NCBI RefSeq assembly: GCF_017357005.1
Contig: NZ_CP071589.1
Location: 248,001-312,000, forward strand
Direction: 5' to 3'
Origin: Staphylococcus simiae
GTDB lineage: Bacteria; Bacillota; Bacilli; Staphylococcales; Staphylococcaceae
DNA length: 64,000 bases
Shown here: positions 37,561 through 46,313 of the stretch, piece by piece
Numbering within the stretch: position 1 is the first letter of the stretch
Layout of the letters: every line of letters begins with the position of its first letter
Notes under the pieces: model-generated
The model's database searches: none
Told to the model about the DNA's origin: nothing
The model's input: the letters and a program-made list of their open reading frames with translations, nothing else
Translations under genes and position numbers: made by a program

Positions 37561-38592
37561 ATGACACAAGATGGATTGGTTTATGTTGAACATGATCGTT
37601 TAAGAAATCTTTTTAAATCAAAAATGATGGCAGCTGGAATGCCAGAAGAACAAGCAGCAAAAGTAGCAGATTTAATGATTTTCGCTGATTCTCGTGGTAT
37701 TCACTCTCACGGCTCTGTGCGTATGCAATATTATGCTGAAAGAGCTGCACGAGGTGGATTTAATTTAACACCACAATTTCAAGTTGAACAAACAGGACCA
37801 TCAACGGCAACATTCTTTGGTGATAATGCAGCTGGACATCTAGTTGCTTATAAAGCGATGGATAAAGCTATTGACATGGCTAAAGACACAGGTTTAGGTG
37901 TTGTAGGTATTAAAGAAATGGCACATAGTGGTGCGATTGGTTATTTCGCACTTCAGGCAGCACAACAAGGTATGGTAGCACTTACTGTATGTCAGTCAGA
38001 TCCAATGGTAGTACCATTTGGTGGTACACAGCCATATTTTGGTACAAATCCTATTGCTTTTGCAGCACCAAGAGCTAATGGAGAACCAATCTTATTTGAT
38101 ATGGCAACGACAGTTCAAGCGTGGGGTAAGATTTTAGATGCTCGATCTAAAAATAAAGAAATCCCGGATACTTGGGCTGTAGATCATACGGGTGAACCAA
38201 CGACGAATCCTCATGATGTTGGTGCGCTATTACCAGTTGCAGGTCCAAAAGGTTACGGCTTAATGATGATGGTTGATATTCTTGCTGGAAGTTTATTAGG
38301 TTTGCCATTTGGTAAGCATGTGTCATCTATGTATCAAGATTTATCTGAATATAGACGACTTGGCCAATTCCATCTTGTTATTAATCCATCTTATTTTGGT
38401 AACCAAGAAACATTCTTGGAACAAGTAGCACAAATGGTTGATGAACTACATGACATCCCACCAGCTCAAGGCTTTGATCAAGTATACTATCCTGGTGAAA
38501 TTCAAGAAGATGTTAAAAAGAAATATCAAGATACAGGAATTCCGGTAGCTGCATCCATTTATGACTATTTAGTTTCAGATCAAGTTTATTAA
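37561..38592 (+). CDS. allD: Ureidoglycolate dehydrogenase (first copy)
   Basis: A 343-residue NAD(P)-dependent oxidoreductase of the Ldh2/malate-lactate dehydrogenase family that oxidises ureidoglycolate to oxalurate. Motifs are DSRGIHSHGSVRMQYYAER near the N-terminus, GVVGIKEMAHSGAIGYF (active-site His), PFGGTQPYFGTNPIAFAAP (nucleotide and substrate contacts) and PVAGPKGYGLMMMVDILAGSLLGLPFG. ATG at 37561 is 10 bases beyond AAGGAG; ATG at 37552 is too near it. A paralogue follows. Confidence 0.9.
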   Translation: MTQDGLVYVEHDRLRNLFKSKMMAAGMPEEQAAKVADLMIFADSRGIHSHGSVRMQYYAERAARGGFNLTPQFQVEQTGPSTATFFGDNAAGHLVAYKAMDKAIDMAKDTGLGVVGIKEMAHSGAIGYFALQAAQQGMVALTVCQSDPMVVPFGGTQPYFGTNPIAFAAPRANGEPILFDMATTVQAWGKILDARSKNKEIPDTWAVDHTGEPTTNPHDVGALLPVAGPKGYGLMMMVDILAGSLLGLPFGKHVSSMYQDLSEYRRLGQFHLVINPSYFGNQETFLEQVAQMVDELHDIPPAQGFDQVYYPGEIQEDVKKKYQDTGIPVAASIYDYLVSDQVY

Positions 38593-38614
38593 TTATTATA
38601 AGTAATCATATATA

Positions 38615-38714
38615 GGGGTAGAAATGTCGCTAGTTTGTAAGAATGTAAAAGATGCATGACGTAAGTAATGCGTACATTTGCATAGTTATTATGGCAATGT
38701 TTCTACCTCTTTTT
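38615..38714 (+). terminator. Attenuator-like hairpin between the two allD genes
   Basis: GGGGTAGAAA (38615-38624) pairs with TTTCTACCTC (38700-38709; one G-U), followed by five T (38710-38714). The T run ends directly at the AAAAGGAGG ribosome site of the second allD. Inside, AATGTA/TACATT (38642-38647 with 38673-38678) and GCAT/ATGC stack into an inner hairpin. It resembles an intrinsic terminator with a long structured loop, and could cut or tune read-through to the downstream genes. Confidence 0.55.
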
Positions 38715-38730
38715 AAAAGGAGGATATGTG

Positions 38731-39780
38731 ATGCGCGTATCGAAATCTGAATTATTTGATTTAATGAAACAAAAATTGCAACAAGCAGGGCTAGATGAAC
38801 AAGCTGCTAGTGATGTGTCTGATGTACTAACATTTGCAGATCATAGAGGTATACATTCACACGGTGCAGTACGTGTCGAATATTATGCTGAACGTATTGC
38901 CAAAGGTGGTATTAATACTAATCCTCAATATCATTTTGAACAAACAGGACCAGCAACAGCCACTTTCTTTGGTGACAATGGTCCAGGACATCAAGCTGCG
39001 AAACAAGCTATGGAAAAAGCCATTGATATTGCTAAAAACAATGGTGTTGCAGTAGTAGGTGTTAAAAATATTTCTCATAGCGGTGCATTAGGTTACTTTG
39101 TAGAAATGGCTGCTGAACAAGATATGGTTGCTTTAAGTATGTGTCAATCAGATCCAATGGTAGTACCATTTGGTGGTACGGAACCTTACTTTGGTACGAA
39201 TCCAATCGCTTTTAGTTCACCATCTAATGATGACCGTATCATTACCTTTGATATGGCAACAACCGTTCAAGCATGGGGCAAAGTGTTAGATGCTAGAGCA
39301 AAACATTTGAGTATTCCTGATACATGGGCTGTTAATGATAAAGGCGAACCAACGACAGACTCACGTGATGTACATGCACTTGTTCCAGTAGCAGGTCCAA
39401 AAGGCTATGGCTTAATGATGATGGTTGATATCTTATCAGGTAGTTTATTAGGACTACCACATGGCTTACACGTTTCTTCGATGTATAAAGATTTAACGAA
39501 AGGTCGAGATTTAGGACAATTACATATTGTCATTAATCCAGCATATTTCACTGATATGGACCAATTTAAACAACAAATATCTACCATGTTAGACGAATTA
39601 AAAGCACAGCCAGCAGCACAAGGTTATGGCGAAATTTATTACCCAGGTGAACGTGGTCGTTTACGTAGCGAAAAGTATGATCAACAAGGTATCGACATTG
39701 TTGATGATATTTATAATTACTTAATTTCAGACGATGTACACTACGATAGATATCATGGCAAAAATAGATTTGCTGAATAA
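38731..39780 (+). CDS. allD: Ureidoglycolate dehydrogenase-like protein (second copy)
   Basis: A 349-residue Ldh2-family paralogue of the preceding gene with the same motifs (FADHRGIHSHGAVRVEYYAER, GVVGVKNISHSGALGYF-like, PFGGTEPYFGTNPIAF, PVAGPKGYGLMMMVDIL) and an extra charged C-terminal tail (VHYDRYHGKNRFAE). ATG at 38731 with AAAAGGAGG; a GTG just before it is closer than ideal. A duplicate could use another 2-hydroxy acid or cofactor, or supply dosage. It is separated from its paralogue by the hairpin at 38615. Confidence 0.85.
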   Translation: MRVSKSELFDLMKQKLQQAGLDEQAASDVSDVLTFADHRGIHSHGAVRVEYYAERIAKGGINTNPQYHFEQTGPATATFFGDNGPGHQAAKQAMEKAIDIAKNNGVAVVGVKNISHSGALGYFVEMAAEQDMVALSMCQSDPMVVPFGGTEPYFGTNPIAFSSPSNDDRIITFDMATTVQAWGKVLDARAKHLSIPDTWAVNDKGEPTTDSRDVHALVPVAGPKGYGLMMMVDILSGSLLGLPHGLHVSSMYKDLTKGRDLGQLHIVINPAYFTDMDQFKQQISTMLDELKAQPAAQGYGEIYYPGERGRLRSEKYDQQGIDIVDDIYNYLISDDVHYDRYHGKNRFAE

Positions 39781-39794
39781 AATGGAGGATGAAT

Positions 39795-41552
39795 ATGAAG
39801 TATACAATTATTAAAGAAAACCGTTATCAAGATTCAATCGTCTTAATGTTACTATCAAATAAATTGTCACAAATAGAAGGTGTGAATCAAGTTTCAATTA
39901 TGATGGGCACACCAGCGAATAAAGATATTTTCAAAACGTCAGGTATGGAAACAGCAGAGTTAGACAATGCTAATCCTAACGATATTGTGATCGTGGTTGA
40001 TACTGAAGATGAAGCCAAAGTAGCTGAAGTAGATCAACAAATTGAAGATGAATTGAATGGTAAAGATGATGCTGATAATGCAACAGCTAAAAATGATGTG
40101 GCTAAAAATTGGGATAAAGCATTAGAACTTGCCAATAATCCTAATCTTGCATTGATTTCAATTCCTGGGCAATATGCCGCAATGGAAGCTGAAAATGCCT
40201 TGAACCATAATTTGAACGTCTTTATGTTTAGTGACAATGTAGCTAAAGAAGATGAAGTACGCTTGAAAAAAATGGCACATGATAAAGGTTTGTTAGTTAT
40301 GGGACCTGACTGTGGTACTGGTATTATTCATGGCGTGCCATTGGCATTTACGAATACTGTGAATGAAGGGAACATTGGTATTGTCGGTGCGTCTGGTACT
40401 GGTATTCAAGAAGTTACAACAATTATTGATCGCGAAGGCAATGGTGTTACAAACGCTATCGGTACTGGTGGCCGTGATTTATCAACAGAAGTTGGCGCTA
40501 TTACAATGTTAGATAGCATTAAAGCGTTAAATCAAGATCCTAAAGTGAAAGTCATCACTGTTATTTCTAAACCACCAGCTAAAGAAGTTGAAGACCGTGT
40601 GTTAAATTTACTACGCAATATTGATAAACCAGTTGTGACTCTGTTCTTAGGTGAAAAACCAACATATACTGAAAAAGAAATTTATCACGCTTATACATTA
40701 GAAGAAGCGGCACGTGTGTCAGTACAACTTGCTGCAGATGAACAACCTAATTTTAAACCTGCAATAAATACAGAAATTAAAGCTAACTTTAACGATGGTC
40801 AAGATGGTATTAAAGGTTACTATTCAGGTGGTACATTAGCTTCTGAAGCGGCAATGTTAATTCGTGATAATGCTGGTTCAGAAGAAGGAGAAACACCAGA
40901 AGGTTATAGCTTTAAAGGTGGTAATCATGAAGTGATTGACCTTGGAGATGACATGTATACACAAGGTCGCCCACATCCAATGATAGACCCTTCAAAACGT
41001 ATTGAAATGTTAGAACAAGCGGCTGATAGTGATTCAACTGCTGTGATTATGTTAGATAATGTTATTGGTTATGGTAGTCATGAAGATATGGCTAATCAAC
41101 TTGCTCCAACGATTAAAGAAATATTAAATAAAGCTAAGTCACAACAACGCGACTTAGTCGTATTAGCAACTGTCGTAGGTACAGTTCATGATCATCAAGG
41201 TTATCAACAACAAATTGATACTTTAGTAGATGCCGGTGCGGTAGTATGCGAAACAAATGATGAAATGGTGCGTACTGCTTTACATTTAATTGGAAAAGAA
41301 GTTGCACAACCATCATTAGAAGTTAAAGAATTTGATGCAGAAAAAGTAGATTTAACTGTAGATGAAAAAGTACTTAATTTAATTAACATGAAACCAAGTG
41401 TCATCAACATTGGATTAGAGAGCTTCACTGAAGCAATCAAAAATAGCGATGCAGAAGTTGTCCAATTTAATTGGCGTCCAGTTGCTGGTGGCGATGAGAA
41501 ATTAATGAAAGTCTTACAATTCTTAAATAATTTCAAAGGAGAGACAGTATAA
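39795..41552 (+). CDS. allF: Oxamate carbamoyltransferase subunit AllF (FdrA)
   Basis: A 585-residue protein of the FdrA family (succinyl-CoA-synthetase-like fold). GIVGASGTGIQEVTTIIDREG and NAIGTGGRDLSTEVG are the nucleotide/acyl-binding loops; ALISIPGQYAAMEAENALNHNLNVFMFSDNV is the preceding CoA-binding-like lobe. In E. coli, FdrA, YlbE and YlbF (AllFGH) together act as oxamate carbamoyltransferase: oxalurate + phosphate to oxamate + carbamoyl phosphate. ATG at 39795 is 6 bases beyond GGAGG; ATG at 39789 is adjacent to it and rejected. Stop overlaps allG's start (TAATG). Confidence 0.9.
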   Translation: MKYTIIKENRYQDSIVLMLLSNKLSQIEGVNQVSIMMGTPANKDIFKTSGMETAELDNANPNDIVIVVDTEDEAKVAEVDQQIEDELNGKDDADNATAKNDVAKNWDKALELANNPNLALISIPGQYAAMEAENALNHNLNVFMFSDNVAKEDEVRLKKMAHDKGLLVMGPDCGTGIIHGVPLAFTNTVNEGNIGIVGASGTGIQEVTTIIDREGNGVTNAIGTGGRDLSTEVGAITMLDSIKALNQDPKVKVITVISKPPAKEVEDRVLNLLRNIDKPVVTLFLGEKPTYTEKEIYHAYTLEEAARVSVQLAADEQPNFKPAINTEIKANFNDGQDGIKGYYSGGTLASEAAMLIRDNAGSEEGETPEGYSFKGGNHEVIDLGDDMYTQGRPHPMIDPSKRIEMLEQAADSDSTAVIMLDNVIGYGSHEDMANQLAPTIKEILNKAKSQQRDLVVLATVVGTVHDHQGYQQQIDTLVDAGAVVCETNDEMVRTALHLIGKEVAQPSLEVKEFDAEKVDLTVDEKVLNLINMKPSVINIGLESFTEAIKNSDAEVVQFNWRPVAGGDEKLMKVLQFLNNFKGETV

Positions 41553-42817
41553 TGAGTTATCAAACAATTGATGAAGCAAACCAAGCAGTCATTGATAAAA
41601 TGGTGGCAGCTGCTCCGTTCCTAGTAGATGTTGTACCAGCAAAAGATAAGATTCCAGAATTAAAAGAGCATGTCTTACTACATGCAGGTCCTCCAATTAA
41701 ATATGAAAATATGACTGACCCTATGCAAGGTTCATGTGTCGGTGCCATTTTATTTGAAGGATGGGCTGAAGATGAAGCTGGTGCACGTCAATTATTAGAA
41801 AATGGTGAGATTACATTAATACCTTGTCATCACGTTAATGCTGTTGGACCAATGGGTGGTATTACATCAGCAAACATGCCTGTATTAGTTGTTGAAAATA
41901 GAGAAAATGGTAATGAAGCATATTGCCAAATGAATGAAGGTATTGGTGCAGTACTACGTTTCGGTGCTTATAATGACACAGTTATTAAGCGTTTGAAATG
42001 GATGCAAGATGTTCTAGGTCCCGTACTTAGCAAAGCTATTCGCCAAATGGATGAAGGTTTAAATGTTAATGTATTAATTGCTAAAGCAATTGCCATGGGT
42101 GATGAATTCCACCAACGTAATATTGCAGCTTCACTTGCGTTCTTAAAAGAAGTTGCACCAATTATTACAGCATTAGAAGATGTAGATCAACAAGATCGTA
42201 TCGATGTTATCCAGTTCTTATCAGATACTGATCAATTCTTCTTAAACGTTGCTATGGCAACAGGTAAAGCGATGATGGATGCAGCACGTGAAATTAAACA
42301 TGGTACGGTTGTAACTGCCATGTGCCGTAATGGTGAAAACTTTGGTATCCGTATTGCTGGTATGGGCGATGAATGGTTTACTGCCCCAGCAAATACACCA
42401 GAAGGTTTATATTTCACTGGCTATTCAAAAGATGATGCTAATAAAGATATCGGAGATTCAGCTATCACTGAAACAATTGGTGTTGGTGGCATGGCAATGA
42501 TTGCTGCACCAGCAGTAACACGCTTTGTAGGTACTGGTGGCTTTGATGATGCTTTAGAAACGAGTAATGAAATGATGGAAATTTGTTTAGGTGAAAATCC
42601 TAACTTCGTTATTCCAACATGGAACTTTAAAGGTGCTTGCTTAGGTATTGATGCACGTAAAGTAGTTGAAACAGGTATTACACCAGTAATTAATACAGGT
42701 ATTGCGCATAAGATAGCTGGTTATGGACAAATTGGTGCGGGTACAGTACATCCACCAATCGAATGTTTCGAAAAAGCAATTACTGCATATGCTGAAAAAT
42801 TAGGATTCAACGCGTGA
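41552..42817 (+). CDS. allG: Oxamate carbamoyltransferase subunit AllG (YlbE, DUF1116)
   Basis: A 421-residue DUF1116 protein. Recognisable stretches are HAGPPIKYENMTDPMQGSCVGAILFEGWA, HHVNAVGPMGGITSANMPVLVVEN, TMCRNGENFGIRIAG-like VTAMCRNGENFGIRIAGMGDEWFTAPA and the C-terminal GYGQIGAGTVHPPIECFEKA. Length agrees with E. coli YlbE (about 419). Second of three subunits; which one binds oxalurate is not shown by sequence. Ends in a GTGA overlap with allH. Confidence 0.9.
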   Translation: MSYQTIDEANQAVIDKMVAAAPFLVDVVPAKDKIPELKEHVLLHAGPPIKYENMTDPMQGSCVGAILFEGWAEDEAGARQLLENGEITLIPCHHVNAVGPMGGITSANMPVLVVENRENGNEAYCQMNEGIGAVLRFGAYNDTVIKRLKWMQDVLGPVLSKAIRQMDEGLNVNVLIAKAIAMGDEFHQRNIAASLAFLKEVAPIITALEDVDQQDRIDVIQFLSDTDQFFLNVAMATGKAMMDAAREIKHGTVVTAMCRNGENFGIRIAGMGDEWFTAPANTPEGLYFTGYSKDDANKDIGDSAITETIGVGGMAMIAAPAVTRFVGTGGFDDALETSNEMMEICLGENPNFVIPTWNFKGACLGIDARKVVETGITPVINTGIAHKIAGYGQIGAGTVHPPIECFEKAITAYAEKLGFNA

Positions 42818-43605
42818 TTTTAACAGCGCGGTCAATTGGAAAACATGCGCAGCGTATATTATCTCAGCACCCATTGTTAACGGTGCATAGTAAATTCAAT
42901 AAAGGTTTCAATGTTATCACAGATAAGGATGACTTAATCTTTATTGGGACAGATGATAATGGCATGTTTCCATTTGGTATCACGGTAGATCAGCAAACAA
43001 GAGACGATATATTACAACAAATTGAAGTCGGAAGTGTGATGACAGTTAAGCATCAGACGATACAATTTGCAAATAACATACAATTACGCTGGAAAGTAGC
43101 TCAACATGAACTGTTATTGCAGCCTGAAGTTGTTCGTTTAGAGCAACTTCAGCAAGCAATAGCACAATATGACTTTTCAGATTTTGATGATAGTGATTTT
43201 AGTAAAGCACGAATGAAACAAGTATTAAATGCTCTAATAACTGATGATGTAACTGTAAATAGTGAAATACAATATCTAATTGGTAGAGGCCAAGGATTAA
43301 CACCTACTGGAGATGACATATTATCTGGGATATTAGCAATACACTATGTTACACCTTTTATAGCACAGCATCATCTAGATGATATTGCGCACTTGTTAAA
43401 TCATCAATATACAACAGTCGTGTCTGAAACTTTTTTATACTATGCCATAAATGGTGAGTTTAGTTCTAAAATTATTAAATTACTACACTATCCATCTATT
43501 GAAACTATTGAGCAATTATTACAAGTAGGTTCGTCGTCAGGTAAAGATACTTTGTATGGCATCTACTTGGCACTTAATATGAGGAGTGAGATAGACAATG
43601 GGTAA
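42814..43605 (+). CDS. allH: Oxamate carbamoyltransferase subunit AllH (YlbF, DUF2877)
   Basis: A 263-residue DUF2877 protein. The best-kept family motif is LIGRGQGLTPTGDDILSGILAI (about 154-175), with GSSSGKDTLYGIYLAL near the C-terminus. The start is GTG at 42814, sharing GTGA with the allG stop, so translation depends on coupling. Overlaps carbamate kinase by 8 bases. Third subunit with AllF and AllG. Confidence 0.88.
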   Translation: MILTARSIGKHAQRILSQHPLLTVHSKFNKGFNVITDKDDLIFIGTDDNGMFPFGITVDQQTRDDILQQIEVGSVMTVKHQTIQFANNIQLRWKVAQHELLLQPEVVRLEQLQQAIAQYDFSDFDDSDFSKARMKQVLNALITDDVTVNSEIQYLIGRGQGLTPTGDDILSGILAIHYVTPFIAQHHLDDIAHLLNHQYTTVVSETFLYYAINGEFSSKIIKLLHYPSIETIEQLLQVGSSSGKDTLYGIYLALNMRSEIDNG

Positions 43606-44539
43606 AAATATAGTGTTAGCACTAGGTGGTAATGCAATTTTACAACCTAAACAAGAAGCTACATATCAAAATCAATATAATAATGTATATTCAGCTGCTC
43701 GTAGAATGGCAGAATTGAAAAAAGTTGGACATAATATTGTCATTACACATGGTAATGGTCCACAAGTTGGAAATATTATTACACAAAATGAAATTGCGAA
43801 AGATTATGTTGAACCTTTACCGATTTATGCTTGTAATGCTGAATCACAAGGGTTTATTGGTTTCATGTTAGAAAAAGCTTTAAAAAATCATTTAAATGAT
43901 ATGCGTATTGATACTAATGTTGTTAGTTTATTAACAATGACTGAAGTAGATAAAGACGATAAAGCATTTGATAATCCAACTAAACCAATTGGTGTCTTCT
44001 TTGATAAAGAAGAAGCTGAAGCATTAGAACGTCAATATGGTTACGTGATGTCAGAAGATGCTGGTAGAGGTTATCGTCGTGTAGTTCCTTCACCAGAACC
44101 TTTAGTTATTCATGGTGTTGAACAAATCAAAACATTAATTGATCATCAAGCTATCGTTATTTCATCAGGTGGTGGCGGTATTCCTGTCTATAAAGATGAT
44201 AAAGGTGATATCCAAGGTGTTGAAGCGGTGATTGATAAAGACCGTTCAGGTTTAAAATTAGCTGAACAAGTTGATGCTGACGTCTTTATGATGTTAACAG
44301 ATGTTTCTAATGTTTATATTAACTATGGTAAAATGAACGAAGAAAAATTAGAAACGATTACTGTATCACAAGCAAAACAATACGTAGACGAAGGACAATT
44401 CCCAGCAGGTAGTATGTTACCTAAAATGGAAGCTGCTATTCGTTTTGCTGAAAATGGCAAAGAAGCGATAATCTGTTCTTTAGATGATGCTATTGAAGCA
44501 GCAGAAGGTAAAGCAGGTACACGTGTAGTTGCAGATTAG
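43598..44539 (+). CDS. allK: Carbamate kinase of the allantoin pathway
   Basis: A 313-residue amino-acid-kinase-family enzyme making ATP from carbamoyl phosphate and ADP, leaving carbamate. Motifs are VLALGGNAIL, HGNGPQVGNI, SEDAGRGYRRVVPSPEP, SSGGGGIPV, VIDKDRSGLKLAEQVDADVFMMLTDV and GSMLPKMEAAIRF. It is named by position; by sequence alone it could equally be an arcC paralogue. Immediately after allH, it turns the carbamoyl phosphate from oxalurate into usable energy. A terminator follows. Confidence 0.9.
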   Translation: MGKNIVLALGGNAILQPKQEATYQNQYNNVYSAARRMAELKKVGHNIVITHGNGPQVGNIITQNEIAKDYVEPLPIYACNAESQGFIGFMLEKALKNHLNDMRIDTNVVSLLTMTEVDKDDKAFDNPTKPIGVFFDKEEAEALERQYGYVMSEDAGRGYRRVVPSPEPLVIHGVEQIKTLIDHQAIVISSGGGGIPVYKDDKGDIQGVEAVIDKDRSGLKLAEQVDADVFMMLTDVSNVYINYGKMNEEKLETITVSQAKQYVDEGQFPAGSMLPKMEAAIRFAENGKEAIICSLDDAIEAAEGKAGTRVVAD

Positions 44540-44551
44540 TTATAAAGTTGG

Positions 44552-44582
44552 ATCGTTCAAACAGTACATACTGTTGAACGAT
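44552..44582 (+). terminator. Terminator after carbamate kinase
   Basis: ATCGTTCA plus ACAGT pair with ACTGT plus TGAACGAT, with one bulged A at 44560 and an ACAT loop, followed by a T-rich stretch. It closes the allC-allK run; the next gene has its own leader. Confidence 0.85.
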
Positions 44583-44673
44583 TCTTTCAATTTTTGACCA
44601 TAAAATGCTAATGTGTGAATGGACTCAATGAAGTTGAAGTAATTTTAATTTAGAACAGGGAAGGAGTTTTAAT

Positions 44674-45894
44674 ATGGATCAGCCCTATAAAGTACATAGG
44701 CTACAAGAAAATTGGGGACTCATGATAGCTATCGTGTTAATTGCATCTACACTACGTGCACCATTAACATCGGTAGGACCAGTCATCGATGAAATTAAAG
44801 AAGTGATGCATATTAATAATGGTATTGCAGGTATATTAACAACAATTCCTTTATTAATATTTGCTATCGTTTCACCATTAGTTTCTAAAGTGACTGCTAA
44901 ATTAACAATGTCACGAACAATCACGTATGCCATGATATTATTAATTGTTGCGCTTATTTTAAGAGTATCAGGGGATTTTACGTTATTTATTGTTGGTACA
45001 ATATTAATAGGGATAGCTATTGCTTTTGGTAACGTGATGTTACCAAGTTACATTAAATGGTATTTCCCATTACAAATTGGTGTAACGACAGGTATCTATA
45101 GTGGTACGATGAATTTTACAGCAGGTGTAGGTGGAGGACTTAGTGTACCTCTATCTGAAATGTCACCGTTAGGCTTTAGGTTATCTTTATCTTTCTGGGT
45201 CATTTTAGCAGTACTTGCATTGATCTTATGGCTGCCTAGAGCTAAAAATGGTATCAAACTTGAACAACAAACAGCCGCTGCCACTGAAAAGGAAAATGTT
45301 AAAAAAGTAAATATAACAAAATCAAAATTAGCATGGTTAGTCGCTTTAACCATGGGTTTCCAATCTATGGTATTTTATACGGTAGTTGCATGGGTACCAT
45401 CTATTCTTGTTGATCGTGGACTATCATTTGCCACAGCGGGTTATTTATTAATGCTTAACCAATTTTCACAAGTGCCAATGACATTTACCTTCCCAATTAT
45501 TGCATCTAAATTGAAAGACCAACGTATTCTAGTTATTATCATTACGATTTTATTCTTAGTTGGTTTCGGACTGTTCTTTACACAATCATTGACATTATTA
45601 GTCATTGGTATGATCATTGCCGGACTAGCGATGGGTGCATGTTTCAGCTTATGTATGACTTTCTTTTCAATACGTGCACGTACGCATGGTGGCAGTATTT
45701 CATTATCTGGCTTCGGTCAGTCTATCGGTTACTTAATTGCTGCAGTAGGCCCATTCTTAGTAGGTTATCTACATGACCTGACAGGTAGCTGGGTATCTGG
45801 TATTATTGCCTTAATTATTATGTCTATATTGTTCTTTATCGTAGGTTATCCATCTGCTAAAAATAAAGTAATTGAAGACGAAACACATAGTTAA
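44674..45894 (+). CDS. CynX/NimT-type MFS transporter
   Basis: A 406-residue MFS protein with 12 membrane helices. The family N-terminus is IVLIASTLRAPLTSVGPVIDEI, with PSYIKWYFPLQIGVTTGIYSGTMNFTAGVGGGLSVPLSE in the first half and FSIRARTHGGSISLSGFGQSIGYLIAAVGP in the second. CynX-type carriers handle cyanate or similar small anions. Following the oxamate-forming genes, export of oxamate (or another pathway anion) is a reasonable idea but not shown. ATG with AAGGAG. Own terminator. Confidence 0.85.
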   Translation: MDQPYKVHRLQENWGLMIAIVLIASTLRAPLTSVGPVIDEIKEVMHINNGIAGILTTIPLLIFAIVSPLVSKVTAKLTMSRTITYAMILLIVALILRVSGDFTLFIVGTILIGIAIAFGNVMLPSYIKWYFPLQIGVTTGIYSGTMNFTAGVGGGLSVPLSEMSPLGFRLSLSFWVILAVLALILWLPRAKNGIKLEQQTAAATEKENVKKVNITKSKLAWLVALTMGFQSMVFYTVVAWVPSILVDRGLSFATAGYLLMLNQFSQVPMTFTFPIIASKLKDQRILVIIITILFLVGFGLFFTQSLTLLVIGMIIAGLAMGACFSLCMTFFSIRARTHGGSISLSGFGQSIGYLIAAVGPFLVGYLHDLTGSWVSGIIALIIMSILFFIVGYPSAKNKVIEDETHS

Positions 45895-45902
45895 ACAACA
45901 TA

Positions 45903-45960
45903 AAAGGTAGTTATGAGCAAGCGTAACAATTAATGTTATTGCATTGTCATAACTACCTTT
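45903..45960 (+). terminator. Terminator of the CynX/NimT-type gene
   Basis: A perfect 14-bp stem AAAGGTAGTTATGA/TCATAACTACCTTT (45903-45916 with 45947-45960) ending in T5; the loop contains a second small hairpin. Confidence 0.9.
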
Positions 45961-45994
45961 TTATAGTTTTGCTATTTTGGCTCTATAATAAATC

Positions 45995-46153
45995 GGACTG
46001 ATAAATAAAAAAAGAATAATTTAAAAGGCAAAGTATTTTGAAGCCGAGACTCCTGAGGGAGCAGTGCTAGTCGAAGACTACAGGCTGAGACAGCACCCTC
46101 GGAAAGCGAGGCTTAAAAAATAATTATGTATCAGTCCAATTTGGGAGAGAACC
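45995..46153 (+). repeat. Family 2 hairpin repeat apparently split by another staphylococcal repeat
   Basis: GGACTGATA (45995-46003) and TATCAGTCC (46129-46137) are the two outer arms of the family 2 hairpin, with its tail CAATTTGGGAGAGAACC after. Between them, instead of the usual 11-base loop, lie about 125 bases including GCCGAGACTCCTGAGGGAGC and CACCCTCGGAAAGCGAGGC, a sequence type seen widely in staphylococcal intergenic DNA. Confidence 0.7.
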
Positions 46154-46165
46154 GTTATTTTTTAG

Positions 46166-46218
46166 TATCGATAAATAAATAGTGAATAGTTATATATCAG
46201 TTCAATTTGACAGAGAAC
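46166..46218 (+). repeat. Family 2 repeat, diverged copy
   Basis: TATCGATAAATAAATAGTGAATAG ... TATATCAGTTCAATTTGACAGAGAACC has the loop and tail of the family with a degraded hairpin. Together with 45995-46153 it fills most of the 419-base gap after the transporter; no gene is seen. Confidence 0.6.
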
Positions 46219-46313
46219 CCTTTATTATAGTTCTTTTATTTTCAAGAATAATTTATAGCGTATCAATGAATAACTAGCAGTTTATTTTATTAAGAAACGT
46301 TACTTTAATTAAA

